Positions 20,924 through 29,787 of a stretch of DNA of 64,000 nucleotides are shown piece after piece. Source of the stretch: an uncultured Acidovorax sp. (GTDB lineage Bacteria; Pseudomonadota; Gammaproteobacteria; Burkholderiales; Burkholderiaceae_C). The stretch's first letter is position 1. Each line of letters begins with the position of its first letter. Under the pieces are notes generated by a model. The model saw nothing but the letters and a program-made list of their open reading frames with translations, had not been told where the DNA came from and did not search any database. Location: positions 62,001 to 126,000 of the forward strand of contig CAJYKV010000024.1 in the NCBI GenBank assembly GCA_913774955.1. The letters are read 5' to 3'. Position numbers and translations under genes: made by a program.

Positions 20924-21427
20924 CTATTCTGCCAGCGCGCACTGCACCGGCTGCGCGCCGAGCCACTGCACGCAGGCCTGCGGGTCGAGCTGCACCAGGA
21001 AGCCCCGGCGCCCGCCGTTGATCGCGATGCGCGGCAGCGCGAGGATGCTCTCCTCGATGTACACCGGCATCTCGCGCCGCGTGCCGAAGGGCGAGGTGCC
21101 GCCCACGAGGTAGCCGCTGTGCCGGTTTGCGACCTCGGGCTTGCAGGGCTCCACCGATTTCGCGCCGATCTGGCGCGCCAGGTTCTTGGTGGACACCTTG
21201 CAGTCGCCATGCATGAGCACGATCAGCGGCCGGGCGTCCTGGTCCTGCATGACCAGCGTCTTGACCACGGTGTGCTCGTCCAGCCCGAGCTGGCGCGCCG
21301 ACTCGGCCGTGCCGCCGTGTTCCACGTAGTCGTACGGGTGCTCGGAGAACGCCACGCCGTGGCGCCGCAGGAACTGCGTTGCCGGCGTCTCGCTGACGTG
21401 GGCGGCGGCGCGGTCCTTGCGGCTCAC
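20924..21427 (-). CDS. ybaK: Cys-tRNA(Pro)/Cys-tRNA(Cys) deacylase YbaK-like
   Basis: The 167-residue protein belongs to the YbaK/EbsC branch of the editing-domain family: TPATQFLRRHGVAFSEHPYDYVEHGGTAESAR, VVKTLVMQDQD, KVSTKNLARQIGAKSVEPC and YLVGGTSPFGTRREMPVYIEE. YbaK removes Cys mis-attached to tRNA-Pro by ProRS. The GTG at 21427 overlaps the stop of the aldo/keto reductase gene (GTGA), which supports this unusual start; no earlier ATG exists outside that gene. Confidence 0.92.
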   Translation of the reverse strand: MSRKDRAAAHVSETPATQFLRRHGVAFSEHPYDYVEHGGTAESARQLGLDEHTVVKTLVMQDQDARPLIVLMHGDCKVSTKNLARQIGAKSVEPCKPEVANRHSGYLVGGTSPFGTRREMPVYIEESILALPRIAINGGRRGFLVQLDPQACVQWLGAQPVQCALAE

Positions 21428-22485
21428 AGCGCCGGGTCCCGGATGTCCCAGCGGATCGCGTCGATGGCCGCCAGCAGCTCGGGCGAAAGCGGGGTGTTCC
21501 ACGCGGCGAAGTCTTCGTCCAATTGCGCCAGCGAGGTCACGCCGATGATGGTGCTGGCCACGCGCCAGTTGCGGTAGCAGAAGGCCAGCGCCATCTGCGT
21601 GGGCGTGAGGCCGTTGTCGCGGGCGAGCTGGTTGTAGCGGCGCGAGGCCTCCAGCGCTTCGGGCCGGCCCCAGCGCTGCTTGCGCACCGATTCGTAGCGG
21701 GCGATGCGGGCGCCCTGCGGCGCGCCGGGGTCGGTGGGCGCATGCTGGTCGTACTTGCCGGTCAGCAGGCCGAAGGCCAGCGGCGAATAGGCCAGCAGCG
21801 ACACGCCGAGGCGGTGGCAGCTCTCGTCCATCGCGTTCTCCCAGGTGCGGTTCACGAGGCAGTAGGGGTTCTGCACCGTGGCCACGCGCGGCAGGCCGTG
21901 CGCTTCGGCGAGCCGCACGAATTCGTGCACGCCGTACGGGGTTTCGTTGGAGAGGCCCACGTAGCGCACCTTGCCGGCCTGCACCAGCTTCGCGAGCGCC
22001 TCGAGCTGCTCGCGGATCGGCGTGGCGGAGGTCTCCTTGGCCGGGTCGTAGGTCATGTTGCCGAAGGCCGGCACGTGGCGCTCCGGCCAGTGGATCTGGT
22101 AGAGATCGATCACGTCGGTCTGCAGGCGCCGCAGGCTGCCTTCGCACGAAGCCTGGATGTCGGCCGCCGTCATCCCCTTGCCTTCGCGCACCCAGGGCAT
22201 GCCGCGCGAGGGGCCCGCCACCTTGGTGGCGAGCACGACCCTGCCGCGGGCGCCCGGGTTCTTCGCGAACCAGCGGCCGATGATGCTTTCGGTCGCGCCG
22301 TAGGTTTCGGCGCGCGCGGGCACGGCATACATCTCGGCCGTGTCGATGAAGTCGATGCCGGCATCCAGCGACCGGTCGAGGATGGCGTGGGCATCGGCTT
22401 CGCCCACCTGCTCGCCGAACGTCATGGTGCCGAGGCAGATGGGCGAGACCTGGAGCGCGCTCGCGCCCAACGTGACTTTTTGCAT
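21424..22485 (-). CDS. aldo/keto reductase (Tas-like)
   Basis: This is a TIM-barrel NADPH-dependent oxidoreductase of 353 residues. The catalytic tetrad is visible: Asp and Tyr in FIDTAEMYAVPARAETYG, Lys in VVLATKVAGPS and His in LYQIHWPERHVPAFG. The insertion after the His and the length fit the Tas/YghZ-like group that acts on varied carbonyl compounds. The ATG at 22485 begins MQKVTLGASALQVSPICLGTM, the family start. It is the first gene of a pair with ybaK (four-base overlap) and is divergent from an alpha/beta hydrolase 153 bases away. The physiological substrate is not evident. Confidence 0.9.
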   Translation of the reverse strand: MQKVTLGASALQVSPICLGTMTFGEQVGEADAHAILDRSLDAGIDFIDTAEMYAVPARAETYGATESIIGRWFAKNPGARGRVVLATKVAGPSRGMPWVREGKGMTAADIQASCEGSLRRLQTDVIDLYQIHWPERHVPAFGNMTYDPAKETSATPIREQLEALAKLVQAGKVRYVGLSNETPYGVHEFVRLAEAHGLPRVATVQNPYCLVNRTWENAMDESCHRLGVSLLAYSPLAFGLLTGKYDQHAPTDPGAPQGARIARYESVRKQRWGRPEALEASRRYNQLARDNGLTPTQMALAFCYRNWRVASTIIGVTSLAQLDEDFAAWNTPLSPELLAAIDAIRWDIRDPAL

Positions 22486-22598
22486 GGATGGCAACCTGGG
22501 GAACGGAAAAAATGAGGCTGATGAGAATAAGGGATTTCCGCGGCCGGCGCTGGCCGCCCCATCCCCCTCGCGCCCCCGACCGCGCGCTTGTCCCACCC

Positions 22599-22629
22599 TT
22601 GACTGCCGCTCCGGCACGCGCTGGAAAAT
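22599..22629 (+). promoter_or_regulatory. candidate promoter of the alpha/beta hydrolase gene
   Basis: TTGACT (22599-22604) is followed by GAAAAT (22624-22629) with a long 19-base spacer, ending 9 bases before the ATG at 22639. The A/T-rich patch is conspicuous in this GC-rich region. If used, the message would have almost no leader. Confidence 0.35.
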
Positions 22630-22638
22630 AATCTCCGG

Positions 22639-23568
22639 ATGTACCAGCCCCTCCGAGCCTCCCGCAGCGAACGCCTGCCCATCCGCACCCTCGACTACCA
22701 CGTCCGCCTCTGGGAGCCCGCTGGCGGCGCCGCGGCCGAGGCCCCGCCCCTCATGATGGTGCACGGCTGGATGGATGTCGGTGCCTCCTACCAGTTCGTG
22801 GTGGACGCCTTCGGCGAGGACTTCGCGCGGGCCCGGCGCATCATCGCGCCCGACTGGCGGGGCTTCGGCCACAGCATGCCGCCCTCGCGGTGCGACCACT
22901 ACGCCTTCGCCGACTACCTGGCCGACCTCGACCGGCTGCTGGACCACTACGCGCCCGACGGCCCGGTCGACCTCGTCGGCCACAGCATGGGCGGCAACAT
23001 CGCGATGTCGTATGCGGGCGTGCGGCCCGCCCGCATCCGCCGGCTGGTCAACCTCGAAGGCTTCGGCCTGCCGGCGACCGAGCCCGCGCAGGCGCCCGCG
23101 CGCTACGCCCAGTGGCTGGACGAGTTGCGCACGCTCGATGCCGGCGGCATGGACCTGAAGGCCTACGAGAACGCGGAAGCCGTCGCCGGCCGGCTCATGA
23201 AGACCAACCCGCGCCTGGGCCGCGACCAGGCCGAATGGCTGGCCCGCGAGTGGGCACAGCCGGATGGCCAGGGCCGCTGGCGCATCCTGGGCGATGCGGC
23301 GCACAAGGTGGTGAATCCGCAGCTCTACCGCGTCGAGGAAGCGCTGGCGCTCTACGCGGGCATCACCGCCCCGGTGCTGGCGGTGGAGGCGAGCGACGAC
23401 AGCATGGGCCAGTGGTGGAAGGGCCGCTATTCGCTGGGTGAATACCACCAGCGCCTGCAGCGCGTGCCCGACTGCCGCATCGGGCGGGTGCAGGATGCCG
23501 GCCACATGCTGCACCACGACCAGCCGCAGGCGGTGGCGCGGCTCATCGAAGACTTCCTGCAGCGCTGA
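22639..23568 (+). CDS. alpha/beta hydrolase
   Basis: The 309-residue protein has an alpha/beta-hydrolase core with the oxyanion HGW motif ([14 protein letters not shown]), the nucleophile elbow GHSMGG (114-119, Ser116) and a C-terminal His in GHMLHHDQP (about 288). The segment [11 protein letters not shown] before the elbow is typical of this fold. No signal peptide is present, so it acts in the cytoplasm. It could be an esterase or C-C hydrolase; the substrate is unknown. It lies upstream of prfB but with 132 bases between, and is divergent from the aldo/keto reductase. Confidence 0.85.
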   Translation: MYQPLRASRSERLPIRTLDYHVRLWEPAGGAAAEAPPLMMVHGWMDVGASYQFVVDAFGEDFARARRIIAPDWRGFGHSMPPSRCDHYAFADYLADLDRLLDHYAPDGPVDLVGHSMGGNIAMSYAGVRPARIRRLVNLEGFGLPATEPAQAPARYAQWLDELRTLDAGGMDLKAYENAEAVAGRLMKTNPRLGRDQAEWLAREWAQPDGQGRWRILGDAAHKVVNPQLYRVEEALALYAGITAPVLAVEASDDSMGQWWKGRYSLGEYHQRLQRVPDCRIGRVQDAGHMLHHDQPQAVARLIEDFLQR

Positions 23569-23700
23569 GGCGGGCGAAAAGCCGTGCCTGCCGGCGTCGT
23601 CCGGTGCCCGTTCCGCCGTCCGGAGGGGGCATTGCGGAGGCCGCCCCTGCGCCCATGACAAAATCGCCGGTTACTTCACGAACCGCACACAGGACACACC

Positions 23701-24805
23701 ATGGACGCAGAACGCATCAACCTCATCGGCACCACCCTCGAAGACCTCTCGCAGCGCACGCAAGAGTTACGGAGGTATCTTTGACTTCGATGCCAAATTC
23801 GAACGCCTGCGCACGGTAAACGCCTCCCTCGAAGACCCGTCCGTCTGGAACGATCCCAAGAAGGCCCAGGAACTCGGCAAGGAGCAGAAGTCGCTCTCCG
23901 CGGTGGTCGTCACGCTCGACAAGCTCACGCGCGAGCTGGCGGACAACACCGAGCTCTATGAGATGAGCAAGGAGGAAGGCGACGAGCCCGGCCTGCTGAC
24001 CATCGAGGCCGAAGCGGCCAAGCTGCGCCCGCTCATCGAGGAGCTGGAGTTCCGCCGCATGTTCAGCAACGAGGCCGATCCGCTCAACTGCTTCGTCGAC
24101 ATCCAGGCCGGCGCCGGCGGCACCGAGGCCTGCGACTGGGCCGGCATGCTGCTGCGCCAGTACCTCAAGTACGCCGAGCGCAAGGGCTTCAAGGCGAGCG
24201 TGGAAGAAGAGACCCCGGGCGACGTGGCCGGCATCAAGAGCGCCACGATCAAGATCGAGGGCGAGTACGCCTACGGCCTGCTGCGCACCGAGACCGGTGT
24301 GCACCGCCTGGTGCGCAAGAGTCCGTTCGACTCCTCCGGCGGCCGCCACACGAGCTTCGCATCGCTCTTCGTCTACCCGGAGATCGACGACTCGATCGAG
24401 ATCAACATCAACCCGGCCGACGTGCGCACCGACACCTACCGCGCATCGGGCGCGGGCGGCCAGCACATCAACAAGACCGATTCGGCCGTGCGCCTCACGC
24501 ACATCCCGACCGGCATCGTCGTGCAGTGCCAGGACGGCCGCAGCCAGCACAGCAACCGCGACGTCGCCTGGCAGCGCCTGCGCTCGCGCCTCTACGACTT
24601 CGAAATGCGCAAGCGCATGGAGGAGCAGCAGAAGCTGGAAGACACGAAGACCGACGTGGGCTGGGGCCACCAGATCCGCAGCTACGTGCTCGACAACAGC
24701 CGCATCAAGGACCTGCGCACCAACGTCGAAGTCTCCGCCACCCAGAAGGTGCTGGACGGCGACCTCGACGTGTTCATCGAAGCCTCCCTCAAGCAGGGCG
24801 TCTGA
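23701..24805 (+). CDS. prfB: peptide chain release factor 2, with programmed +1 frameshift
   Basis: RF2 recognises UGA and UAA and triggers peptide release. The coding sequence is split: 27 codons from the ATG at 23701, then CTT TGA, where the in-frame stop (23782-23784) must be bypassed by a +1 shift so that reading resumes with GAC at 23783. The result is 367 residues. An internal Shine-Dalgarno-like GGAGG (23771-23775) precedes the slippery CTT, as in other prfB genes. The GGQ release motif is near residue 250 ([16 protein letters not shown]). A CAAAAT sequence about 40 bases upstream may be a -10 box. Confidence 0.96.
23771..23785 (+). promoter_or_regulatory. prfB +1 recoding site
   Basis: GGAGG TAT CTT TGA C: the internal ribosome-binding sequence, the slippery CUU codon and the UGA stop with a following C (a weak termination context) are all present and correctly spaced. 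This allows RF2 to control its own level, because low RF2 favours the frameshift. Confidence 0.95.
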
Positions 24806-24829
24806 CCACGCCCGGAAAGCAGCCAAGCC

Positions 24830-27544
24830 ATGATGAGAGAAGGACAGGCCGCCACGGCCATCCACCGTGCCGACTACACCGCCCCCGCGTTCTGGATCGA
24901 CAGCGTGGACCTCACGTTCGACCTGGACCCCGCCAAGACCCGCGTGCTCAGCCGCCTGCGCGTGCGCCGCAACGCCGACGTGCCGCCCGCGCCGCTGCGC
25001 CTGGACGGCGAGGAGCTGAACCTCGCGCGGGTGCTGGTCAACGGGGCGGGCACGTCCTTCAAGCTCGAAGGCAGCCAGCTCGTGCTGGAGAACCTGCCCG
25101 AGGGCCACGAGCCGTTCGACCTGGAGATATTCACCACCTGCTGCCCCGCCAAGAACACCCAGCTCTCGGGCCTCTACGTGAGCCAGGGCACCTTCTTCAC
25201 GCAGTGCGAGGCCGAGGGCTTCCGCCGCATCACCTACTTCCTCGACCGCCCGGACGTGATGGCGAGCTACACCGTCACGCTGCGCGCCGACAAGGCCGAG
25301 TACCCGGTGCTGCTCTCCAACGGCAACCTGGTGGACCAGGGCGTGCTCGACGACGGCCGGCACTTCGCCAAGTGGGTCGATCCGCACAAGAAGCCCTGCT
25401 ACCTGTTCGCGCTGGTGGCCGGCAAGCTGGTGGCGCGCGAACAGCGCATCCGCGCCCGGTCGGGCAACGACCACCTGCTGCAGATCTTCGTGCGCCCGGG
25501 CGATCTGGAGAAGACCGAGCACGCGATGAATTCGCTCATGGCGAGCATCGCCTGGGACGAGGCGCGCTTCGGCCTGCCGCTCGACCTGGAGCGCTTCATG
25601 ATCGTCGCCACCAGCGACTTCAACATGGGCGCGATGGAAAACAAGGGCCTGAACGTCTTCAACACGAAGTACGTGCTGGCGAGCCAGTCCACGGCCACGG
25701 ACGCCGATTTCGGGAACATCGAATCGGTGGTGGGCCACGAGTACTTCCACAACTGGACCGGCAACCGCGTGACCTGCCGCGACTGGTTCCAGCTCTCGCT
25801 CAAGGAAGGCCTCACCGTCTTCCGCGACCAGGAATTCAGCCAGGATCTCTCGGGCAGCCCGTCGGCCCGCGCCGTCAAGCGCATCGAGGACGTGCGCGTG
25901 CTGCGCACCGTGCAGTTCCCCGAGGATGCCGGCCCGATGGCGCACCCGGTGCGCCCCGACAGCTACGTCGAGATCAACAACTTCTACACCGTCACCATCT
26001 ACGAGAAGGGTGCCGAGGTCGTGCGCATGATGCACACGCTCGTCGGCCGCGACGGTTTCGCCGCGGGCATGAAGCTCTACTTCGAGCGCCACGACGGCCA
26101 GGCCGTGACCTGCGACGATTTCGCGCAGGCGATCGCCGACGCCAACCCGGGCAGCGAACTCGCGCGCCTGCTGCCGCAGTTCAAGCGCTGGTACGCCCAG
26201 GCCGGCACGCCGCGCGTGCGCGCCTCCGGCAGCTACGACGCGGCGGCCCGCACCTACACGCTCACGCTGGCGCAGAGCATCGCCCCGACGCCCGGCCAAG
26301 CCGTGAAGGAGCCGATGGTGATCCCCGTGGCGCTGGGCCTGCTCGGCGCGGACGGCCGACCCCTGCCCCTGCAGCTCGAGGGCGAGGCCTCGGCCGGCGC
26401 GCCGGACCGCACCGTGGTGCTGACCGAGGCGAGCCACAGCTACACCTTCGTGAACGTGGATGCCGAGCCCGTGCCCTCGCTGCTGCGCGGTTTCAGCGCA
26501 CCCGTGCTGCTGGACATCGACGCCACCGACGCGCAACTGCTCACGCTGCTGGCGCACGACACCGACCCGTTCAACCGCTGGGAAGCCGGCCAGCGCCTCG
26601 CGCTGCGCATCGCCATCCAGGCCGTGGGCGACGCATCGCCGGCCGCGCCCGGCGGCGGCACGCCGGACCGCGAGCTGCTGCCCGCGAGCTTCGTCGCCGC
26701 CATGCACGACGTGCTGCGCCACCCCGCGCTGGACGCCGCCTTCAAGGAACTGGTGCTCTCCCTGCCCTCCGAAGGCTACATCGCCGAGCAGCTCGACGTG
26801 GTCGATCCGCAGCGCGTGCATGCGGTGCGCGAGGCCATGCGCCTGCAGCTGGCCGTGGCCCTTCAGGCGGACTGGGAGTGGATCTGGGAGCAGCACCACG
26901 ACACCGGCGCCTACCGGCCCGATGCGGTCTCCTCCGGCCGCCGCGCGCTGGCGGGCATGGCGCTGTCGATGCTGTGCCTGGCCGCGCGCCGCTCGGGCGA
27001 CACCGTATGGCCCGGCAAGGCCTACCAGCGCTTCAAGGACGCGGGCAACATGACCGACCGCTTCAACGCGCTCGGCGCGCTGGTGGCGAGCGGCCAGCCC
27101 CTGGCCGCCCAGGCCCTGGCGCGGTTCCATGCGATGTTCAAGGACGAGGCCCTGGTGCTCGACAAGTGGTTCGCGCTGCAGGCCGGCACGCCCGACCGCG
27201 GCGGCGACGTGCTGCCCGCGGTGAAGCAGCTCATGAAGCACCCGGACTTCAGCCTCAAGAACCCGAACCGCGCGCGCAGCCTGATCTTCAGCTACTGCAG
27301 CGCCAACCCCGGCGCGTTCCACCGGCCCGATGCCGCGGGCTACGTGTTCTGGGCGGACCGGGTGCTCGAACTCGACGCGCTGAACCCGCAGGTCGCGGCC
27401 CGCCTCGCGCGCGCCCTCGACCGCTGGAGCAAGCTCGCGGAGCCCTACCGCACCGCTGCCCGCGAGGCGATCGCCCGCGTGGCCGCCAAGCCCGATTTGT
27501 CCAACGACGTGCGCGAGGTGGTGAGCCGCGCGCTCGCCGGCTGA
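24830..27544 (+). CDS. pepN: aminopeptidase N (M1 family)
   Basis: PepN is a broad-specificity zinc aminopeptidase of the cytoplasm. The 904 residues include the exopeptidase motif GAMEN (about 267-271) and the zinc site HEYFH (303-307) with the third ligand Glu326 in SLKEG, an HExxH-x18-E spacing. [15 protein letters not shown] and [18 protein letters not shown] are near-identical to E. coli-type PepN. A long C-terminal helical domain follows. Two adjacent ATG codons are possible starts. The gene follows prfB by 24 bases and may share its transcript. Confidence 0.96.
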   Translation: MMREGQAATAIHRADYTAPAFWIDSVDLTFDLDPAKTRVLSRLRVRRNADVPPAPLRLDGEELNLARVLVNGAGTSFKLEGSQLVLENLPEGHEPFDLEIFTTCCPAKNTQLSGLYVSQGTFFTQCEAEGFRRITYFLDRPDVMASYTVTLRADKAEYPVLLSNGNLVDQGVLDDGRHFAKWVDPHKKPCYLFALVAGKLVAREQRIRARSGNDHLLQIFVRPGDLEKTEHAMNSLMASIAWDEARFGLPLDLERFMIVATSDFNMGAMENKGLNVFNTKYVLASQSTATDADFGNIESVVGHEYFHNWTGNRVTCRDWFQLSLKEGLTVFRDQEFSQDLSGSPSARAVKRIEDVRVLRTVQFPEDAGPMAHPVRPDSYVEINNFYTVTIYEKGAEVVRMMHTLVGRDGFAAGMKLYFERHDGQAVTCDDFAQAIADANPGSELARLLPQFKRWYAQAGTPRVRASGSYDAAARTYTLTLAQSIAPTPGQAVKEPMVIPVALGLLGADGRPLPLQLEGEASAGAPDRTVVLTEASHSYTFVNVDAEPVPSLLRGFSAPVLLDIDATDAQLLTLLAHDTDPFNRWEAGQRLALRIAIQAVGDASPAAPGGGTPDRELLPASFVAAMHDVLRHPALDAAFKELVLSLPSEGYIAEQLDVVDPQRVHAVREAMRLQLAVALQADWEWIWEQHHDTGAYRPDAVSSGRRALAGMALSMLCLAARRSGDTVWPGKAYQRFKDAGNMTDRFNALGALVASGQPLAAQALARFHAMFKDEALVLDKWFALQAGTPDRGGDVLPAVKQLMKHPDFSLKNPNRARSLIFSYCSANPGAFHRPDAAGYVFWADRVLELDALNPQVAARLARALDRWSKLAEPYRTAAREAIARVAAKPDLSNDVREVVSRALAG

Positions 27545-27617
27545 CGCGCGCTGCCCGCAGCCTTTTCACGCACCGCACCGCATCGCATCGAAAGAAAAGA
27601 CCGAGAGACCCCCACCC

Positions 27618-28625
27618 ATGGCACAACGCATCAGCCTGACCCGCTACCTCGTCGAGCAGCAACGCGTCGACGGACTCATCCCCTCGCAGCTGCGGCTGTT
27701 GCTCGAAATCGTCGCGCGTGCCTGCAAGGGCATCAGCCAGGCCGTGAACAAGGGCGCGCTCGGCGGCGTGCTCGGCTCGGCAGACAGCGAGAACGTGCAG
27801 GGCGAAGTGCAGAAGAAGCTCGACATCATCGCCAACGAAGTGCTGATCGAGGCGAACGAGTGGGGCGGCCACCTCGCGGCGATGGCGTCCGAGGAGATGG
27901 ACAGCATCTACGTGGTGCCCAACCGCTACCCGCAGGGCGAATACCTGCTGCTGTTCGATCCCCTGGACGGCTCGTCCAACATCGACGTGAACGTGAGCAT
28001 CGGCACCATCTTCAGCGTGCTGAAGAAGCCGGAAGGCCATCCGGGCGTGACCACCGAGGACTTCCTGCAGGCCGGCAGCAAGCAGGTCGCCGCGGGCTAC
28101 TGCATCTACGGCCCGCAGACCACGCTGGTGCTCACCGTGGGCGACGGCGTGGCGATGTTCACGCTCGACCGCGAACAGGGCTCCTTCGTGCTCGTGCAGG
28201 AGAACGTGCGCATTCCCGCCGACACCAAGGAATTCGCGATCAACATGAGCAACATGCGCCACTGGGATGCCCCTGTGAAGCGCTACGTGGACGAGTGCCT
28301 GGCCGGCATCGAGGGCCCGCGCGAGAAGGACTTCAACATGCGCTGGATCGCCAGCATGGTGGCGGACGTGCACCGCATCCTGACGCGCGGCGGCATCTTC
28401 CTCTACCCCTGGGACAAGCGCGAGCCGAACAAGCCCGGCAAGCTGCGCCTGATGTACGAGGCCAACCCGATGGCCTGGCTGGTCGAACAGGCCGGCGGCG
28501 CCGCGACCAACGGCCGGGAGCGCATCCTCGACATCCCGCCGAAACAGTTGCACGAACGCGTCAGTGTGATCCTCGGATCAAAAAATGAAGTGGAACGCGT
28601 GACGCGCTACCATTCCGGTATATAA
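27618..28625 (+). CDS. fbp: fructose-1,6-bisphosphatase class I
   Basis: Fbp removes phosphate from fructose-1,6-bisphosphate in gluconeogenesis. The 335-residue protein carries the metal-binding motif [13 protein letters not shown] (D114-P-L-D-G), the upstream acidic [11 protein letters not shown], and the C-terminal [22 protein letters not shown]. No Calvin-cycle genes are nearby, so a heterotrophic role is likely. The stop codon TAA lies inside the -10 box of the following tRNA-Thr promoter. Confidence 0.96.
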   Translation: MAQRISLTRYLVEQQRVDGLIPSQLRLLLEIVARACKGISQAVNKGALGGVLGSADSENVQGEVQKKLDIIANEVLIEANEWGGHLAAMASEEMDSIYVVPNRYPQGEYLLLFDPLDGSSNIDVNVSIGTIFSVLKKPEGHPGVTTEDFLQAGSKQVAAGYCIYGPQTTLVLTVGDGVAMFTLDREQGSFVLVQENVRIPADTKEFAINMSNMRHWDAPVKRYVDECLAGIEGPREKDFNMRWIASMVADVHRILTRGGIFLYPWDKREPNKPGKLRLMYEANPMAWLVEQAGGAATNGRERILDIPPKQLHERVSVILGSKNEVERVTRYHSGI

Positions 28626-28626
28626 T
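28599..28626 (+). promoter_or_regulatory. promoter of tRNA-Thr inside the end of fbp
   Basis: GTGACG (28599-28604) and a perfect TATAAT (28621-28626) are separated by 16 bases. The -10 box contains the fbp stop codon. A start about 7 bases downstream would fall just before the tRNA 5' end at 28637. Confidence 0.7.
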
Positions 28627-28636
28627 TCAATTCTTC

Positions 28637-28712
28637 GCCGGTGTAGCTCAGTCGGTAGAGCAGCTCATTCGTAATGAGAAGGTCGGGTGTTCGATTCATC
28701 TCTCCGGCACCA
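28637..28712 (+). tRNA. tRNA-Thr (CGT)
   Basis: This is a complete 76-base cloverleaf with the acceptor stem GCCGGTG pairing imperfectly with TCTCCGGC, D arm AGCTCAGTCGGTAGAGC, anticodon loop TTCGTAA (CGT), T loop TGTTCGATTCA and an encoded CCA. It is flanked by its own promoter and terminator, so it is a single-gene unit. Confidence 0.93.
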
Positions 28713-28715
28713 AAC

Positions 28716-28755
28716 AAAAAAAGCCCCTGATTCGCAAGAATCAGGGGCTTTTTTC
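28716..28755 (+). terminator. rho-independent terminator after tRNA-Thr
   Basis: AAGCCCCTGATT pairs perfectly with AATCAGGGGCTT, followed by T residues and preceded by a run of A. It could also stop leftward transcription. Confidence 0.92.
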
Positions 28756-28776
28756 ATGGGGCGCCGCCACGCCGCG

Positions 28777-29688
28777 CTACCGGCGCCCGGCGAGGCCCGA
28801 TGCGCCGGCCGGCATACCGGCCAGGAGGATCGCCATCAGATCGTCCACCAGCGGGTTCTCGGGGGCCGCGGGCCACACGGCATAGGCCTCGGACTGCGCC
28901 ACCGCGCCACCCACCGGACGGAACACCGCACCCGGCAGGCGTGAATGCGCCATGGCCTGCGGCACCAGGGCCACGCCCAGGCCCTGCGAGACCAGCGACA
29001 CCACCGCCAGCCAGTGCCGCACCTCGTGCACGATCTCCGGCTGGAAGCCGGCGCTCGCGCAGACCGACAGGATGCGGGCGTGGTAGTCGGGCGAGACCGC
29101 CCGCGCGAACAGCACGAACGGCTCGCCCGCGAGATCGCGCAGACCGATCGTTGTCCTGCGCGCGAGCCGGTGCCCCGCGGGCAGGCAGCACAGAAAGGGC
29201 TCCGCTACCAGCAGGCGCTGCCGCAGCGTCTCCGGGATGCGGCTCGTGTGGACGAAGCCCAGGTCCAGCCGGTCGTGCAACAGCTCACCGAGCTGCTCGC
29301 CGGAGTTCAACTCCTGCAGCGAGACGCGGACGCCCGGGTGGCGCTGCTGGAACACGCCCAGCGCCTGCGGCAGCCCGCGGTACAGCATGGCGCCCACGAA
29401 GCCGATGCGCAGCCGGCCCGCGAGCCCTGCCGCCACGTCGCGCGCCTCCGATACCGCCTCCTCCGCCTGCGCCAGCACCCGCCGCGCGGAGGCTTTGAGG
29501 GCGCGGCCGGCGGGTGTCAGGCGCACGTCCTTGGGCGTGCGCTCGAAGAGCTGCGCCCCGACGTGCTCCTCCAGCTGCCGGATGGCGACGGAGAGCGGCG
29601 GCTGGGACATGTTCAACCGGGCCGCGGCGCGCCCGAAATGCAGTTCGTCCGCGAGTACCGCGAAGTAGCGCAGGTGCCTCAGTTCCAT
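28777..29688 (-). CDS. LysR family transcriptional regulator
   Basis: The 303-residue protein has an N-terminal winged helix-turn-helix (residues 1-60: MELRHLRYFAVLADELHFGRAAARLNMSQPPLSVAIRQLE) and a C-terminal substrate-binding domain beginning near residue 90 (GRLRIGFVGAMLYRGLPQAL). It is transcribed divergently from the acyl-CoA dehydrogenase gene across a 99-base gap containing repeated ATTCG/CGAAT half-sites, so it probably regulates the acyl-CoA cluster in response to a pathway acid or CoA ester. The HTH sequence resembles the BenM/CatM-like branch. The inducer is unknown. Confidence 0.92.
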   Translation of the reverse strand: MELRHLRYFAVLADELHFGRAAARLNMSQPPLSVAIRQLEEHVGAQLFERTPKDVRLTPAGRALKASARRVLAQAEEAVSEARDVAAGLAGRLRIGFVGAMLYRGLPQALGVFQQRHPGVRVSLQELNSGEQLGELLHDRLDLGFVHTSRIPETLRQRLLVAEPFLCCLPAGHRLARRTTIGLRDLAGEPFVLFARAVSPDYHARILSVCASAGFQPEIVHEVRHWLAVVSLVSQGLGVALVPQAMAHSRLPGAVFRPVGGAVAQSEAYAVWPAAPENPLVDDLMAILLAGMPAGASGLAGRR

Positions 29689-29707
29689 GGCAGCGTGGCG
29701 ATAGGTG

Positions 29708-29750
29708 ATTCGAATGGCGCAAGACCGATTCGATATTAGACACGAATGGC
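29708..29750. promoter_or_regulatory. putative LysR operator region
   Basis: The divergent gap contains the palindrome ATTCGAAT (29708-29715), a second dyad ATTCG-N10-CGAAT (29728-29747) and a direct repeat CGAATGGC at 29711-29718 and 29743-29750, 32 bases (about three helical turns) apart. This arrangement fits two LysR dimer sites between the regulator and its target. Confidence 0.5.
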
Positions 29751-29787
29751 CACCCGCCGAAGAATGGAGACCATACAAGGAGACACC

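Noticed and set aside
23723-27322. A 1199-codon open frame on the minus strand opposite prfB and pepN
   Set aside because: It is antisense to two clear essential-type genes. Its translation is rich in His, Arg, Gly, Ala and Val, as expected of a GC-rich shadow frame, and no domain is visible.
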